DNA of 64,000 bases from Lotus japonicus (lineage: Eukaryota; Streptophyta; Magnoliopsida; Fabales; Fabaceae), in NCBI RefSeq assembly GCF_012489685.1, contig NC_080046.1:20645304-20709303 (forward strand), written 5' to 3'. Shown one piece after another: positions 11,029 to 21,687 of the stretch; the stretch's first letter is position 1; every line of letters starts with the position of its first letter. Position numbers and translations under genes: made by a program. The notes beneath the pieces are model-generated. The model was not told the origin of the DNA. It was given only the letters and a program-made list of their open reading frames with translations, and did no database searches.

Positions 11029-12609
11029 TTTTTTTTAGGTAAGCAAAATTTATATTAAAAGTGAGTACAAGGGGTACTCAACCCGTAATACAGGGAGTAG
11101 AAACATAAAAAGAGAACAAAGTACAGTAAAAACCAACAGTGGGAAGCAAACCCGGAAACACACATAACAAGCTAACAGTTGCCACACCACTACAGCTCAG
11201 GATCACGAAAATTGGAAACTAAACACCCCATCACAAACACCCTTCATTTGGTGAGATCTCAAAATCCAAATATAGGTGCCTCACAACAAATTAAAGCTGT
11301 ATCAAAACCAAACAGAGGAGCAAGGACAGAACCGCACAGCTAGGATCCAAGGATGCACAGAAGGGGATTATTAAACCAATCAGATGAGGAATAGCAAAAC
11401 CTTCGCATATTAGCCTTGTTCCATTGCCAAGAACGTCGCTTAACAAGCTCAAGGACAGTTTCCACGGATGTTGAACCCCCTCGAAAGATCAAGTCATTCC
11501 GTGCCAACCACACAGACCAGATGACAGCTAACCAGATTGAACGGGACAAGCACTGCTGAATTTTATTGGCGCCAAACCTGAATTGATGTAGGTGATCCTG
11601 AGCTGAGTTGGATTGAAAGAAAGTACCTCCTACCCATTGCAAACAGCCTTGCTAAATGCTCACCGAGAAAGGGCAAGAGAATAAGAGATGAGAACCTGAT
11701 TCCACATGATTGTTACAGAAAGCACATGAGGCATCAGCTAGAGAATGGATTACCCCGCGCTTCAACAGATTTTCCTTGCTCGCAAAGCGGTCTAACAGCA
11801 CTCGCCAAGCAAACCCTTTCACATTAGAGGGAGCATAGGACTGCCAAATATTCATAAAAGCTTGATCTGATCCAGGCACAGTAGGTTCCTGCAAGAAAAG
11901 GTAAGCAGAACAGACAGAATAAATGCCATCACTACTTGGCAGCCATCGCCACACATCAGGAACACCTTCAAGCAATTGCACCCTCTCAAGCATACCAAGC
12001 ATGGCCTGCTCCCACACCAATTCCCTCCCTGCTAGAGGTCGCCTCCACAAAAACTTCCATTGCCACCTCCCACCCTCCCAAGAACCACACTCATTAACCC
12101 GATTCCACTTCAGCCTGGATAAGTTATATAAACGATAAAATCTACCACGCAAGCATCCCTCACCTGCCCAATCATCATGCCAGAAATCAGCAGCGTCCCC
12201 ACTTCTAATCGACTTAGAAACCGCACCGGCAAACCAATTCTGACCATCGGGTTGACTAACCGCATGGACATCGCGCCACCACGCCGAATACTTGGGGCAC
12301 GCACTAGCAACATATTTGGACCTCACCACCCGACACCAAAACGAATTTGGATTTGTGTGCCAGCGCCACAACCATTTACCAAGCAGAGCCCTGTTAAAGA
12401 GAGTGAGATCTTTAATACCCAAACCACCAGACTCCTTAGGCAAACAAACTTGAGTCCATTTAACCCACGCTATTTTCCTTTCCTCTTCACAACCTCCCCA
12501 CATAAAATTCCTCATGAGTCTTGTACAGTGCTTCACGACACAGGAAGGGATTTTAAAAAATGACAGGAAAAACAGAGGCAAAGCAGAGAGAACGCTTTGC
12601 ACAAGACAA
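11029..12609 (-). mobile_element. 5'-truncated LINE (L1-like), minus strand, with TSD
   Basis: The 3' end is a poly(A), seen as poly(T) at 11029-11036. A 14-bp TSD flanks the insertion: ATGATGATCTCAAG at 11015-11028 and ATGATGAGCTCAAG at 12610-12623, with one mismatch. The body holds only the end of ORF2 (see the pseudogene entry). 5' truncation and a long TSD are the marks of target-primed reverse transcription. Confidence 0.85.
11340..12600 (-). pseudogene. LINE ORF2 C-terminal remnant (RT end plus zf-RVT domain)
   Basis: The minus-strand frame begins near 12600 at SVLSALPLFFLSFFKIP, the usual end of the plant LINE reverse-transcriptase domain. It runs through RNFMWGGCEEERKIAWVKW and GGLGIKDLTLFNRALLGKW to the zf-RVT region (SNVKGFAWRVLLDRFASKEN, then CAFCNNHVESGSHLLFSCPF). 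A frame break near 11650 separates this from a tail reading SIWLAVIWSVWLARNDLIF, also typical of the zf-RVT module. The endonuclease and the RT catalytic core are missing. It is a dead copy. The residues encoded upstream of 12609 are flanking DNA, not LINE. Confidence 0.85.
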
Positions 12610-13493
12610 ATGATGAGCTCAAGTATATTAAGGAAAAAGGAGGAGATTGATTTAACGTGGACTAAATAATTGAAGATTGTTCTTTGGATGAAATACTTGG
12701 AGTGGTGATAGGAAGTTTTGTGTGTGTAGTATTGCGAAATTATCTCAATAAGTATCCTATTAGAGACTGAGATCTCTAAGGAAAACGAGAGGAACAAGTG
12801 TCATTTATTTTCACTTTTCTATTTTAATAAAGATATAAGTATTTAGTTTTAAAGTTGATTTGCTAAGTCAAAAGCTTTTGAAGCGTTGTTGATTGTGGTT
12901 TTGTTGTCACTATGACAACTTGTCTTAATTTCTGAGTTTAATCCTAATGGGTTATAGTCATTAAGGAGATTGAGTGTAACTTGTATCTGCTTCGAGTCCA
13001 TTGCCTGAAGTCGTAGCTTTAGACCTTGAGTTAGTAGGTTAACTCAATTAATGATTACGTTATGTGTGCTTATGAAGGGTACGAATAACGGGAGCGCTTG
13101 ACGACGAAGCCAAAGAATAAAAAGAAGCGAGACGACACGAGAAAGCAAAGATGTGATTGAAATGAAGTCACTGTTTAGGAAGGAAATTGGCTAAGGTAAG
13201 GGTAACTCAGTTTTAGAGCGCCTTTGAGTCTTGCCTGGTTTAATCGCACTGCTTGCGCTTGAGATGAAGATGTTTAATTTGATTGGCGTTGATTGAAATA
13301 TTGTATGCTTGCAATGTTGTATGCTTGCTTATGTTGGCTATTTTCTAGAGGCTTCGACCGAGTGAACTTATTGAGACGTGTGTCTCCGTTTTCTGAGAGG
13401 TTTCAGTCGTTTACTGGTTTCTGTCATAACTGCTTTATAGTGGATATTTTCACATGACTGTCCTGTCTTTCGAGGCGTTATCAAGTGGCAGTA

Positions 13494-13900
13494 GAGTGGA
13501 TATTTTCACATGACTATCCCGTCTATCAAAGGCGTTATTAAGTGGCGATCAGGAGGTGTGTCCTATGATTGTCCCGTCTTGTGAGACATTTAAGTGACGA
13601 TCAGGAGGTGTGTCCTATGATTGTCCCTGCTTGTGGGACGTTTAAGTGGCGATCAGGAGGTGTGTCCTATGATTGTCCTGTCTTGTGTGACGTTTAAGTG
13701 GCGATCAGGAGGTGTGTCCTATGATTGTCCCATCTTGTGTGACGTTTAAGTGGCGATCAGGAGGTGTGTCCTATGACTGTCCCATCTTGTGTGACGTTTA
13801 AGTTGCGATCAGGAGGTGTGTCCTATGATTGTCCCGTCATGTATGGCGTCATAAGTGGCGATGAGGAGGTGTGTCCTATCATTGTCCCGTCTTGCGAGAC
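13494..13900. repeat. 52-bp minisatellite, about 7-8 units
   Basis: Unit: GTGGCGATCAGGAGGTGTGT, then CCTATGATTGTCCCGTCTTG and TGTGACGTTTAA. Units start for example at 13646, 13698 and 13750. The first copies are more divergent. It lies inside the LTR-like segment. Confidence 0.85.
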
Positions 13901-13977
13901 GATATTGATCGATTCATATTGTTGGTTTTATTGTTATCTGATTTGATTTGATATTGTTGAGGTTATTGTCATTTGAT

Positions 13978-14092
13978 CTGAGCTGATCTATGTTGTTAAG
14001 TTGTTGATATCTGAGTTTAATCTATGTTGTTAAGTTGTTGATATCTGAGTTTAATCTATGTTGTTAAGTTGTTGATATCTGAGTTAAAACCA
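13978..14092. repeat. Tandem repeat, about 36 bp, three to four copies
   Basis: The phrase TATGTTGTTAAGTTGTTGAT followed by ATCTGAGTTTAATC repeats in head-to-tail order, with a degenerate edge at each side. It lies a little downstream of the 52-bp minisatellite in the same LTR-like segment. Confidence 0.7.
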
Positions 14093-14803
14093 TATCGTTG
14101 ATCTTCCTGATATATGATTTGTTTCATGTTAATGAATATACGTTATCATCTATCCTGAATTAAATTGGTAGCTTACTTACTATCGCATGTATTAGATTTG
14201 AATAACATGCCTTTCTCTTTTATATGTGGTAATCGCATGGAGTTAACCCTTTCTGTTTTGCTACTTGTTGTCTGGGCGCTTAACGCTATTAGGCGACGGA
14301 GAACTTTTGATGAAGCTTGACATTGGTGCGAGTCAGAGATGAGGACTTGAAGGACAGTGGAGTACTCGAAGAGTAGAGTCGGGTTTAAGGCTAGAGCCTT
14401 GGGTTAGAGAGCTTACTGTTATTGGTTTAAGCTCGCATAATGATTTTAGAAATTTAGATGTGAGTTTTCGGGTAGGTTTCGATGCCTTGCTTTCCTGCGG
14501 TTCCCCGATGTGAAGATCGTAGGGAGTATGTCAGATTTATGGTGTCATTGCATAATAGATTCTTTGTTGAGTCGGTTCTATTAGTTAGGTTTGTTGGTTG
14601 GGTGCTTTCGGGTTTACCTTTGGGTACTTGCCTTATTCAAGGCTTGATGTAAATCTATTTGTAGATTGGAGTATGCGTGACATGTTTTGAAAATACTTTG
14701 AAAGGACAAAAAAATATACTCATGTTTATAAATCCTTTTGGAAAACATTGCATATTTATTTTATCAGGTTACTATGGTGACCCCTGGAAGTCGGGGCGTT
14801 ACA

Positions 14804-15841
14804 CTAGGGGTCTCCGTAAAGTCTCGGATGAGTGGCGATGAGATGGTCAGCGAAGCCCTGAATGGCTTCCTCCTCCGATCCAATGGGGACGACACCAAGC
14901 TGTTTAGCAATAAAAGAATCCCTACGAGCTCTTGTCAAAGCGCGAATGGAACCTCGAGCTTCAGGTAGAATCAGAGAAGAATTCCCTTCCGGAGAAACCT
15001 CGACGGCGGGCTACTCGGCGACCTCATCGACCACAACCCCTGAGTCCTTCTGCATACCTCTTGCTACGACCTTCCTTGGCCGACCCCTCCTCCGCCGCTC
15101 CATCACCGAAACCACCCCACCACTCGGCAGAACCTCGCCAGCACCACCACAGACCGGTGAAGGGGAGAAGTCCCCAAACAGACTTCTCCATCAGAGACAG
15201 AGACAGAGATGTCCGACCCCAATTCAGGAAAAAGAGCCTCAGTGGGGTACCTCACCTCTTCTCCAGAAGCCGCACCTCCCAAGCACCCAGCAACATGGGT
15301 CTCAGGGAAAAGGACCCCCGACGGACAACCAAAGCCAGTTGAAACCGTGTAGAGCCCTGAGATCATCTTGTCCTCTTCAACCGACAGTTCAGAGCCACTG
15401 CGAAACACCAGCGGCAGTGACTCAAAACAATCCTCATCACCAACTGGCCCAACATTCCCTGGCCTCGGAAACCTTGCCAGTGCCACCGAAAGGATAGAGC
15501 CACCCACTAAAGCCCCGTTGAACATGTTAATCGCAAGTGAAGCGAGCTCCATTGAAGGGTACCGCACGAAGCCAAAACGACGGGACCTCCCGAACCTCCT
15601 TTGTCGCTGAACAAAAACATTTACCAGTCTTCCGATGTGGCTGAAGAGACCACGAATCTGGAAGTAGTCGACGAGATTAGTAATCTCGTCGACGAAAAGG
15701 GTAAACGTCGGAAAGTCGATCCCTCTTATCCTTTTGACCCGACCTGTTTTGGCGCTCTCACAGGAGGGGTCCCCTTCAGCATCCACGTCTTCCTCTGAGG
15801 CAGGGCCGCCACTGGAAACGCGTGGAAGGGAAGAAAGATTC
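14804..15841 (-). pseudogene. LINE ORF1 remnant with RRM-like domain
   Basis: The minus-strand frame from the ATG at 15841 encodes MNLSSLPRVSSGG..., then an RRM-like module. Its RNP2-like start is TLFVDEITNLVDYFQIRGLF and its RNP1-like piece is RRFGFVRYPSMELASLAINM. This is the N-terminal RNA-binding module found in many plant L1 ORF1 proteins. After about 15100 the frame is lost. A second frame towards 14804 reads RARRDSFIAKQLGVVPIGSE, which resembles the ORF1 C-terminal region, with at least one stop. The sequence ends abruptly at 14804 against the LTR-like segment. GC content is higher than in the surroundings. Whether it belonged to the same LINE as 11029-12609 is not shown. Confidence 0.7.
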
Positions 15842-16026
15842 ATGTCTGGAAACAACAACAATTCCGGGACAAGGCTCCACCACCGTTGACAAGGAGGCAC
15901 GCCGGAAGAAGAGACTCAGTCGCCGTCAGGAAGACCGGCGACGCAGGCAGAGGAAAGGGGTTTCAGAAAACCCTAGCAGAGAAAACCTTGACAAGTGTAG
16001 AATTAATCTTCTCTTACATGTATTTA
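15842..16026 (-). other. LINE 5' UTR-like sequence upstream of ORF1
   Basis: GC-rich sequence continuing the ORF1 unit in the 5' direction, with AGGGTTTTCTGAAACCCC on the minus strand. It stops near 16000, where AT-rich DNA begins. Confidence 0.35.
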
Positions 16027-16060
16027 CTAGCATTTAACTCGTGCATTGCACGGGGTTTTA
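16027..16060 (-). mobile_element. Helitron 3' terminus (minus strand)
   Basis: On the minus strand the sequence reads ACCCCGTGCAATGCACGAGT, an AT spacer, then CTAG with T following. That is the hairpin plus CTRR end of a Helitron running rightwards from 16027. The 5' end is uncertain. Candidates are a TCTAATAAAAGAGAGACC start near 16314 or a TCTATATATATCTATC start near 17130. Confidence 0.5.
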
Positions 16061-16128
16061 ACTTTAATATATAAGAAAATAAACATAAACAAATTTTAGT
16101 ACATTAAAATTATTATTTTGTATTATAT

Positions 16129-16553
16129 TTTTTGAATTTCAAAAAAATAATTTAAAAAACTGATTAAATGAAATATATTAGGAGATAATAATGAAGAAAA
16201 GATAAATTAAAAAATTGAAAATTGAGATAACTAATAAGTGATGACGTGGCTTAATGAGAGAGTGAGATTTTTGTGAGAGTGCTTCTATGATGAATATGAG
16301 GTCTCTCTTTTATTAGATAATAACAATGTGGATGTGGATTTTTGAATTTCAAAAATAAAATATATAATTTAAAAAACTGATTAAATGAGATATTTTAGGT
16401 GATAATAATGAAGAAAAGATAAATTAAAAAAATGAAAAATGAGATAACTAATAAGTGATGACGTGACTTAATGAGAGAGTGAGATTTTTGTGAGAGTGCT
16501 TCTGTGATGAGAATGAGGTCTCTCTTTTATTATATAATAACATGGTGGATATA
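16129..16553. repeat. Direct repeat of about 210 bp, two copies
   Basis: TTTTTGAATTTCAAAAA..., through GATGACGTGGCTTAATGAGA and GAGGTCTCTCTTTTATTA, occurs at 16129-16338 and again at 16340-16553. Differences between the copies are few. It probably reflects tandem copies of a Helitron end. Confidence 0.75.
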
Positions 16554-17290
16554 ATATATTATAAGAAACTTAAAATTAGTATTTAATGTATATTTTTACA
16601 CATAATTCAATTTTTTATTTTTAAAAAATTTCTCAAATGATTTATAATTAAAATAAAAATTAACATAATAATATTTTTTAATGTACAAGATTTTGGAAAG
16701 TTCTAAAATTAGTTATAAAGGATGAAAATTATTAATGACTTTCTAATATTCTAATTAATGTAAAGGTAGTAAATTTCATTTATTATTATTTGTATTTAAA
16801 AACTCCCTTGAATTTGTAATTAAAATTAAAATTAAAATCATATTAATATTTAGTTTTAAATATGAGAAATAGCAAAAAAAAATTAAAAAGAAAAGGTTAA
16901 TAATTATTAATTTATATAATGAATAATAAAGTGGATATAATTTTTTTAGTTTTAAATTTTATTTTCTAATGTATTTAATATAAAGAAATTTTTCCGATGG
17001 AGAAAAAAAAATATAAAGAATTTTTTTTTTTTTTTTACGGTAAGAAATTTTTTTATTACTTTATGTATTTAATAAAAAATTCAAGTGCTTTTTCTTATGT
17101 ATATGAATATAGGTGGATAGATAGATATATATAGATATAATGTTGGCGATTCAAACTCCTCACTATTTAAAATATGTTATTAAATATTAGTTAATGATGG
17201 TTTGAAAAAAAAATATAGTTTGACCAAAATTAAAGTAGGAATAATATAAAATATTATATTTAATATTTTATCTCTTTACTGCATTAATTT
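16554..17290. other. Very AT-rich intergenic DNA
   Basis: Homopolymer- and TA-rich sequence with no ORF. A TAGATAGATATATATAGATA tract lies near 17117 and may be a Helitron 5' end on the minus strand. Confidence 0.4.
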
Positions 17291-17293
17291 ATA

Positions 17294-17313
17294 TGTTCGC
17301 TATATAACGAACA
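17294..17313 (+). promoter_or_regulatory. TATA box of the defensin-like gene inside a palindrome
   Basis: TATATAA at 17301-17307 lies about 70 bp upstream of the ATG. It is flanked by a perfect inverted repeat, TGTTCG at 17294-17299 and CGAACA at 17308-17313. TATA-box function is inferred from position and sequence. Confidence 0.5.
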
Positions 17314-17373
17314 ATGTTACTACCAATAATTTCATAGAGAAAACTAGAGTTTAGAAGTGAAATTCTCATAAAA

Positions 17374-18025
17374 ATGTCTTTTCGCACTCGTCTGCATTTT
17401 CTTCTTGGGGTTTTGTTCACTGTTTTGTTTCTGTCTTCTGGTAAGAATAATGAATTGATTTTCATATTGTACGTTTTTAATTTGGATATACAATAGGATT
17501 AAATATGTTTTTATCTCTTACTTACACACCTGAAGTTAACATTGTCATTGAAATATTTTTCCTATTTTTTGTCCTTGAAATTTTTTTATTTGATTTAAAA
17601 TACTTCTTATAAGGTTTTTTAAATTTTTTTGAAATATTGTTTTACCAATTCATTGCCCACTTAGCAATCCTAATTTTTTTCAGAACAAATTTTTTGAGAG
17701 ACAAAAATAGAGAAATATTTTTCAGGGACCAACATCAATGTCAGTGAATAAAAACATTTTAGACTCTTAACAATATTTTAATTAACTTTAAATTTCACCT
17801 AAAAAATCAAAGAATCATGTGCACAAAGTTTTGAAATTTGTTTTCATTGTAGGCCCAACATCAGCATCAGGTCAAACGTGCATGTTCATAGGCCCCTGCA
17901 TTGGTGAAGTCCATGATCAAGAATGCAACCAACATTGCATTGTTCGGGGATATCTTAAGGGTTCCTGTCAAGATTCTAGTGAAGTACCTCCGTATCCAAT
18001 GTTATGTTGTTGTATTAAAAAATGA
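17374..18025 (+). CDS. Secreted defensin-like cysteine-rich peptide (DEFL)
   Basis: Exon 1 is 17374-17440: an ATG, then a hydrophobic signal peptide MSFRTRLHFLLGVLFTVLFL. The donor is TCTG/GTAAGAA. The intron is 17441-17852 with acceptor TTTTCATTGTAG. Exon 2 is 17853-18025. The splice completes a Gly codon, and the product is 79 aa. The mature part has eight Cys in the order C-X5-C-X8-C-X3-C-X9-C-X12-C-C-C. Signal exon, single intron in the signal/mature border and Cys spacing are the standard plan of plant defensin-like (LCR/NCR-type) genes. Such peptides act outside the cell or in the symbiosome, as antimicrobials or signals; which applies here cannot be told. The Cys triplet at the C-terminus is less usual than C-X-C. 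Both splice sites are canonical and the frame is intact, so I take it as a functional gene. Confidence 0.8.
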
Positions 18026-18955
18026 TTTGTATTGTACCCCAGAGTAGTAGATTAAATTGGTTAGTAAAAATATATTTGCATACAACTTTGGTTATTATTG
18101 GAGTTTATAAAAGTTTTTATAATAAATATGAGTCTTTATTTTTGTTGAAATTGTTAGTAAATGGTATCACAAAGGTTATGAGAATAAACACAAGAACATA
18201 TGAAGGAAGTTGAATTTTATTCTTGAGAACATACAACAACAAAACATCGAACTCTTAAGATTGCATACAAAGCTACCTAAAAAGAAAAACTATTTTTTTT
18301 ATTATTAGGAAAAACAGAAAAACAAAACATGAAAGAAAAGAAAATAAGCAAACCTGGACATATGTTGTCTCCCAAGAGGCTCAATGTTATAGTCTTTGAT
18401 ATATTGCCTCGGGCTTAAAATTCTATCAGGGATTTATTGCAAATTGCATTAGATCCATTAGATCATGCAAATTTTGACATAGCTGCACGATCAATGTGCT
18501 TGTACTTTCATACTTCATGGCAACATAAATCAAATTAAGAAATAGAGGGTTAGGAAAATTCTCGGTGATTTGTTTCCAATTAGTGTTGAGAAAATTTCAT
18601 CATCTTGCTTGTTCCTTGCCATGTTTTCCATTGATCCGCAAGTCCTTGAGATTGATGCTAAGACTTGGAGTTTTCCCTTAGCCTTAGATTTTTTATTGTT
18701 ATTATATTCCCTTAGTTTCCCAAGTCGAGACTCATGAATATTTTCTTGGTCTTGAACTTTGGTGAATTGTAATTATGTGAGTCATCTAAGTTGTGTTTGA
18801 GTAGGAAATAAATAAACAAGGACCTCTTTCTTTCAAAAGGAAAAGAAAAAAATGTGTTGAATTGTCAAAAGAAAGTGCATTTGACAAATGAAATTGGAAA
18901 AAGAAAAAGAGAAGAGCAGTGAAAAAGAAGGAAGGAGTCTCATGGTTCTAAAAGT
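18026..18955. other. Intergenic, no gene seen
   Basis: 3' flank of the defensin-like gene followed by AT-rich sequence with scattered stops in all frames. I see no recognisable element. Confidence 0.4.
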
Positions 18956-19797
18956 TTTCTTAGGTATTGCTGAATAAAGATCACTCACTCAAAATCTGGT
19001 TTGAGCTCTTGTGCTACCCTGTTCTTGTTTTTCTACCTAACATTACACCTTAGCCAAAGCTATAACCTTGTGAAGTCTCTCTTATGCTTGTTATTCTTGC
19101 AAATAACTTTGAATTGATTGATTATCAGGATTGAATTATTGTGTTTGTATGTTAGAGCACCTAATAGGTGAGGAGAGTGCTTGATACGTGAGAAGTTCGA
19201 ATGGACTTTTGTCTTGTAAATCTTGATAACTTAAGTTGACCTTTCATCTTTAGTTCGTGTGCATTTGAGCTCTCATTTGGATTGTGAAGTATCATGTGTT
19301 GAAAAGTATTAGCAGTTGGAGAAGAGGTGATTTTTTATGTGCTTGAGGACAAGCTTGCTTAAGTTTTCCGCTTGATGACAAGCTGTCGTTGAGTATAATA
19401 GTGTGATTACTCGGGATTATATGGTCTTTGTACTATGTTTTGTCTCTCTTTTTAATCTTTGTTTTTATCTTTTTGAGTCTCGTTTAGTAGTTTTAGGCTT
19501 AGTTGTGTTATTTTATGTTTTTAGACTCATTATTTGCATTTTAGTTCTTTTTAGTGTCTTTATTGCATTTTTAGCCTTAAAACTTGTCTTTTTAGATTTT
19601 AGTCATTGGTCTATCATGTTAGAGGATTTGAGGGCATTATTGGAAAGGATCTTTGAGTGAAACATGGTCTAAATTCTCTTCAGCTTTATGTGCATAATTT
19701 GGTGTTTGTGTAATAAGTGAGTTTTGATGAGTGTATTGAGTGTACAGTCCTAATTAATGCTCATAATGGAGTGTGTTTGAGAATCTTTATTTGATGG
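18956..19797 (+). mobile_element. Probable gypsy (Athila/Tat-like) non-coding debris
   Basis: Phrases such as CTAACATTACACCTTAGCC near 19038, TATAACCTTGTGAAGTC near 19059 and GTGCTTGAGGACAAGC near 19339 resemble the region before the 3' LTR in plant Athila/Tat gypsy elements. No protein frame is left. The assignment rests on remembered motif similarity only. Confidence 0.3.
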
Positions 19798-21687
19798 TGA
19801 AGTGGATCAGAAGTAGCACAAGAAAGGGGGGGGGGGGGGTTTGAATTGTGTCATCCAAAACTTGGATTTTCAAATGATTAAAAGCATAGATGCTTGAGTG
19901 GTTGTCGTTTGGTTCAGCGGAATTGTGAGAGTAAAGAAGGAGTCAATGAACACCATCATTTTTATCCTGATTCACCCCCAGAACGATAGAGCTACGTCAA
20001 GTCCTTGGCTATACCAAGATTTCACTAACCAAGTATCAATGATTTCCCCATAAAAGTATTCTTGTCTGTGACTCTTCAAACATTGTTGAGTATTCTTTTA
20101 CCACTGCCTCTCCAGGCAAACCAAGCATCATTTTGCCACTGCCTCTTTAGGCATTAACAAGTATTCTTTATTCACTACCTATCCAGATATTAAAAAAGTA
20201 TTCTTAGGACTTTTCCTTACAACTATTGGTAGGATTTCTCCTTACAAAGTATTATGTAGGACTTCTCCTCAAGTCATATTTTTCAAGATTGTCTACTTCT
20301 TGTTGAAAGAAGTTTTACCTAACCACTTTCGAATCTTTCAAGATTCAATTGTAGTATAGTACAGGGTTTTTATCGTTCTCAGGGAATTGAAATTACAACG
20401 TCGTTCTTTAGTGAAAATACTTAAGCAATGAGTTCAACAAGGGTTTCGATTGATTGTTTTGAGATACGCTATTAAAATAGAAGAAAAGCAGTAATAGAAC
20501 AGGTTGTGAACAATTAGAGAGAACGGTTGGAATTTGATTTCGCCGATTAACTCTTCAGTATCCTTATGATTTCACATATAAATTACTTCCTATATTGGAT
20601 TTCATCACATCATTTCTTATCCTTTTCATAGTTCCCTCATAAAAAGGATTATCACCTCACTTTCTAAAAATCAATCCCTTGAATAATTTAGAAAACAAGT
20701 TGTCTTAAGCTTAGATGTTTCTTCACTAATGGATTTCAATTTCATTCCTAAAACTAAAACTCACTAGATGATCTTATCTATTTCAGAATCAAAGGAATAG
20801 TTTCCACCATTCAATCAAATCCAAAATCAAGCTTTAGTTGATCAATCTAAAACTAGCATGAAGAACAAGACAAGATCATTGAAATTAACACATAGGAATA
20901 TAAATTTATACATGAGAATCAAGATGGATACATTCAAGATAAAAGACTACATCAAATCCCAACACAAAAAGACTTAGCTATCCATTTCCATGGAAGATTT
21001 AAAGCTTACAGGAGAGGTAGAGAAGATGGAGATGACCTGTGCCATCGTCCGCGTGTCCCCAGCTCCACGGAGGGTGCGAGAGCTCTCAATCTCCCTTTCT
21101 TTCTTCGTGGGGTTTCCTTTCTCTTGAGTTTTGGTTCTCTTTTCTCAGTTTTCTCTCTGCTTTCCGAAAACATATTTGACCGTGGTTTTATATTAAAACT
21201 CCGCAACATTTAGGCTTAAGCCCAACCACTTCTGACTTAAGCCAAAAGGTTTCTTCAAGGCTAGGTAGCTATTTTTGGGCTTAAGCACAAACATATGTGG
21301 CTTAAGCCAAATCTCAATTATCACACAAAGATTTTGTCGCTCTCATGATTTTTTGGGCTTAAGCCATCCATGATTTGACTTAAGCCAACATTCCTCAAAT
21401 TTTCCAACTCCACTGTCTCTTCTCTAACTCTTCGTTAACTTAAGCCGAAATTTCTTGGCTTAAGCTAAAATCTTCAATTTGGGCTATGATTTGCTTGGAT
21501 CCCTTTGATCTTTCTACTACAAACAAAAACAAAAGATTTAATACTTATCACAATCATATTTACTATAACATCTATAAAAACTAGTTATCAACTATTCTAA
21601 CCTATTGAGGGATAATTTGAAAGATATTTTTCGCATTTAGAATGAATAAGTGCTAAAATCAACATAGGAAATTGAGTAAATTTCACA
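19798..21687 (-). mobile_element. Candidate degenerate copia LTR, about 1.9 kb
   Basis: The left end TGAAGTGGATCAG with AGAAAGGGGGG...TTTGAAT, then an AGCGGAA motif and a TATCCTGATTCAC motif, runs in the same order as the copia LTR at 44146-45360. A TTTCACA end at 21687 would close a TG...CA unit. The flanks GATGG and CTTAT do not match as a TSD. A copia RNase H remnant in the same orientation lies 0.9 kb to the right. It contains a G14 run at 19827-19840 and repeated CACTGCCTCTCCAGGCA-like phrases (20100-20190). Confidence 0.4.
21211..21470. repeat. Cluster of palindromic GGCTTAAGCC-like motifs
   Basis: CTTAAG occurs eight times in about 260 bp, mostly as GGCTTAAGCC or GACTTAAGCC followed by AAA. 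Spacing is irregular, about 20-60 bp. Confidence 0.8.

Larger units (their letters stand above)
12799..14803 (+). mobile_element. Probable gypsy-type LTR segment, about 2 kb
   Basis: The right end GACCCCTGGAAGTCGGGGCG followed by TTACA (14780-14803) resembles the GGGG-G/C-GTTACA 3' ends of plant Ty3-gypsy LTRs, including the family at 40958-56400. A TG at 12799 gives a plausible left end, but I find no matching TSD (ACAAG versus CTAGG). The left border is therefore uncertain, or a rearrangement has occurred. No gag or pol frame is present. It separates the truncated LINE at the left from LINE ORF1 sequence at the right. Confidence 0.45.

Noticed and set aside
15103..15497. Plus-strand Pro/Arg-rich ORFs
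   Set aside because: Antisense to LINE ORF1 with recognisable RRM on the minus strand.
19827..19840. G14 homopolymer as a quadruplex-forming element
   Set aside because: A single G run next to a copia-LTR-like AAAGGGGGG motif; length may be a sequencing artefact.
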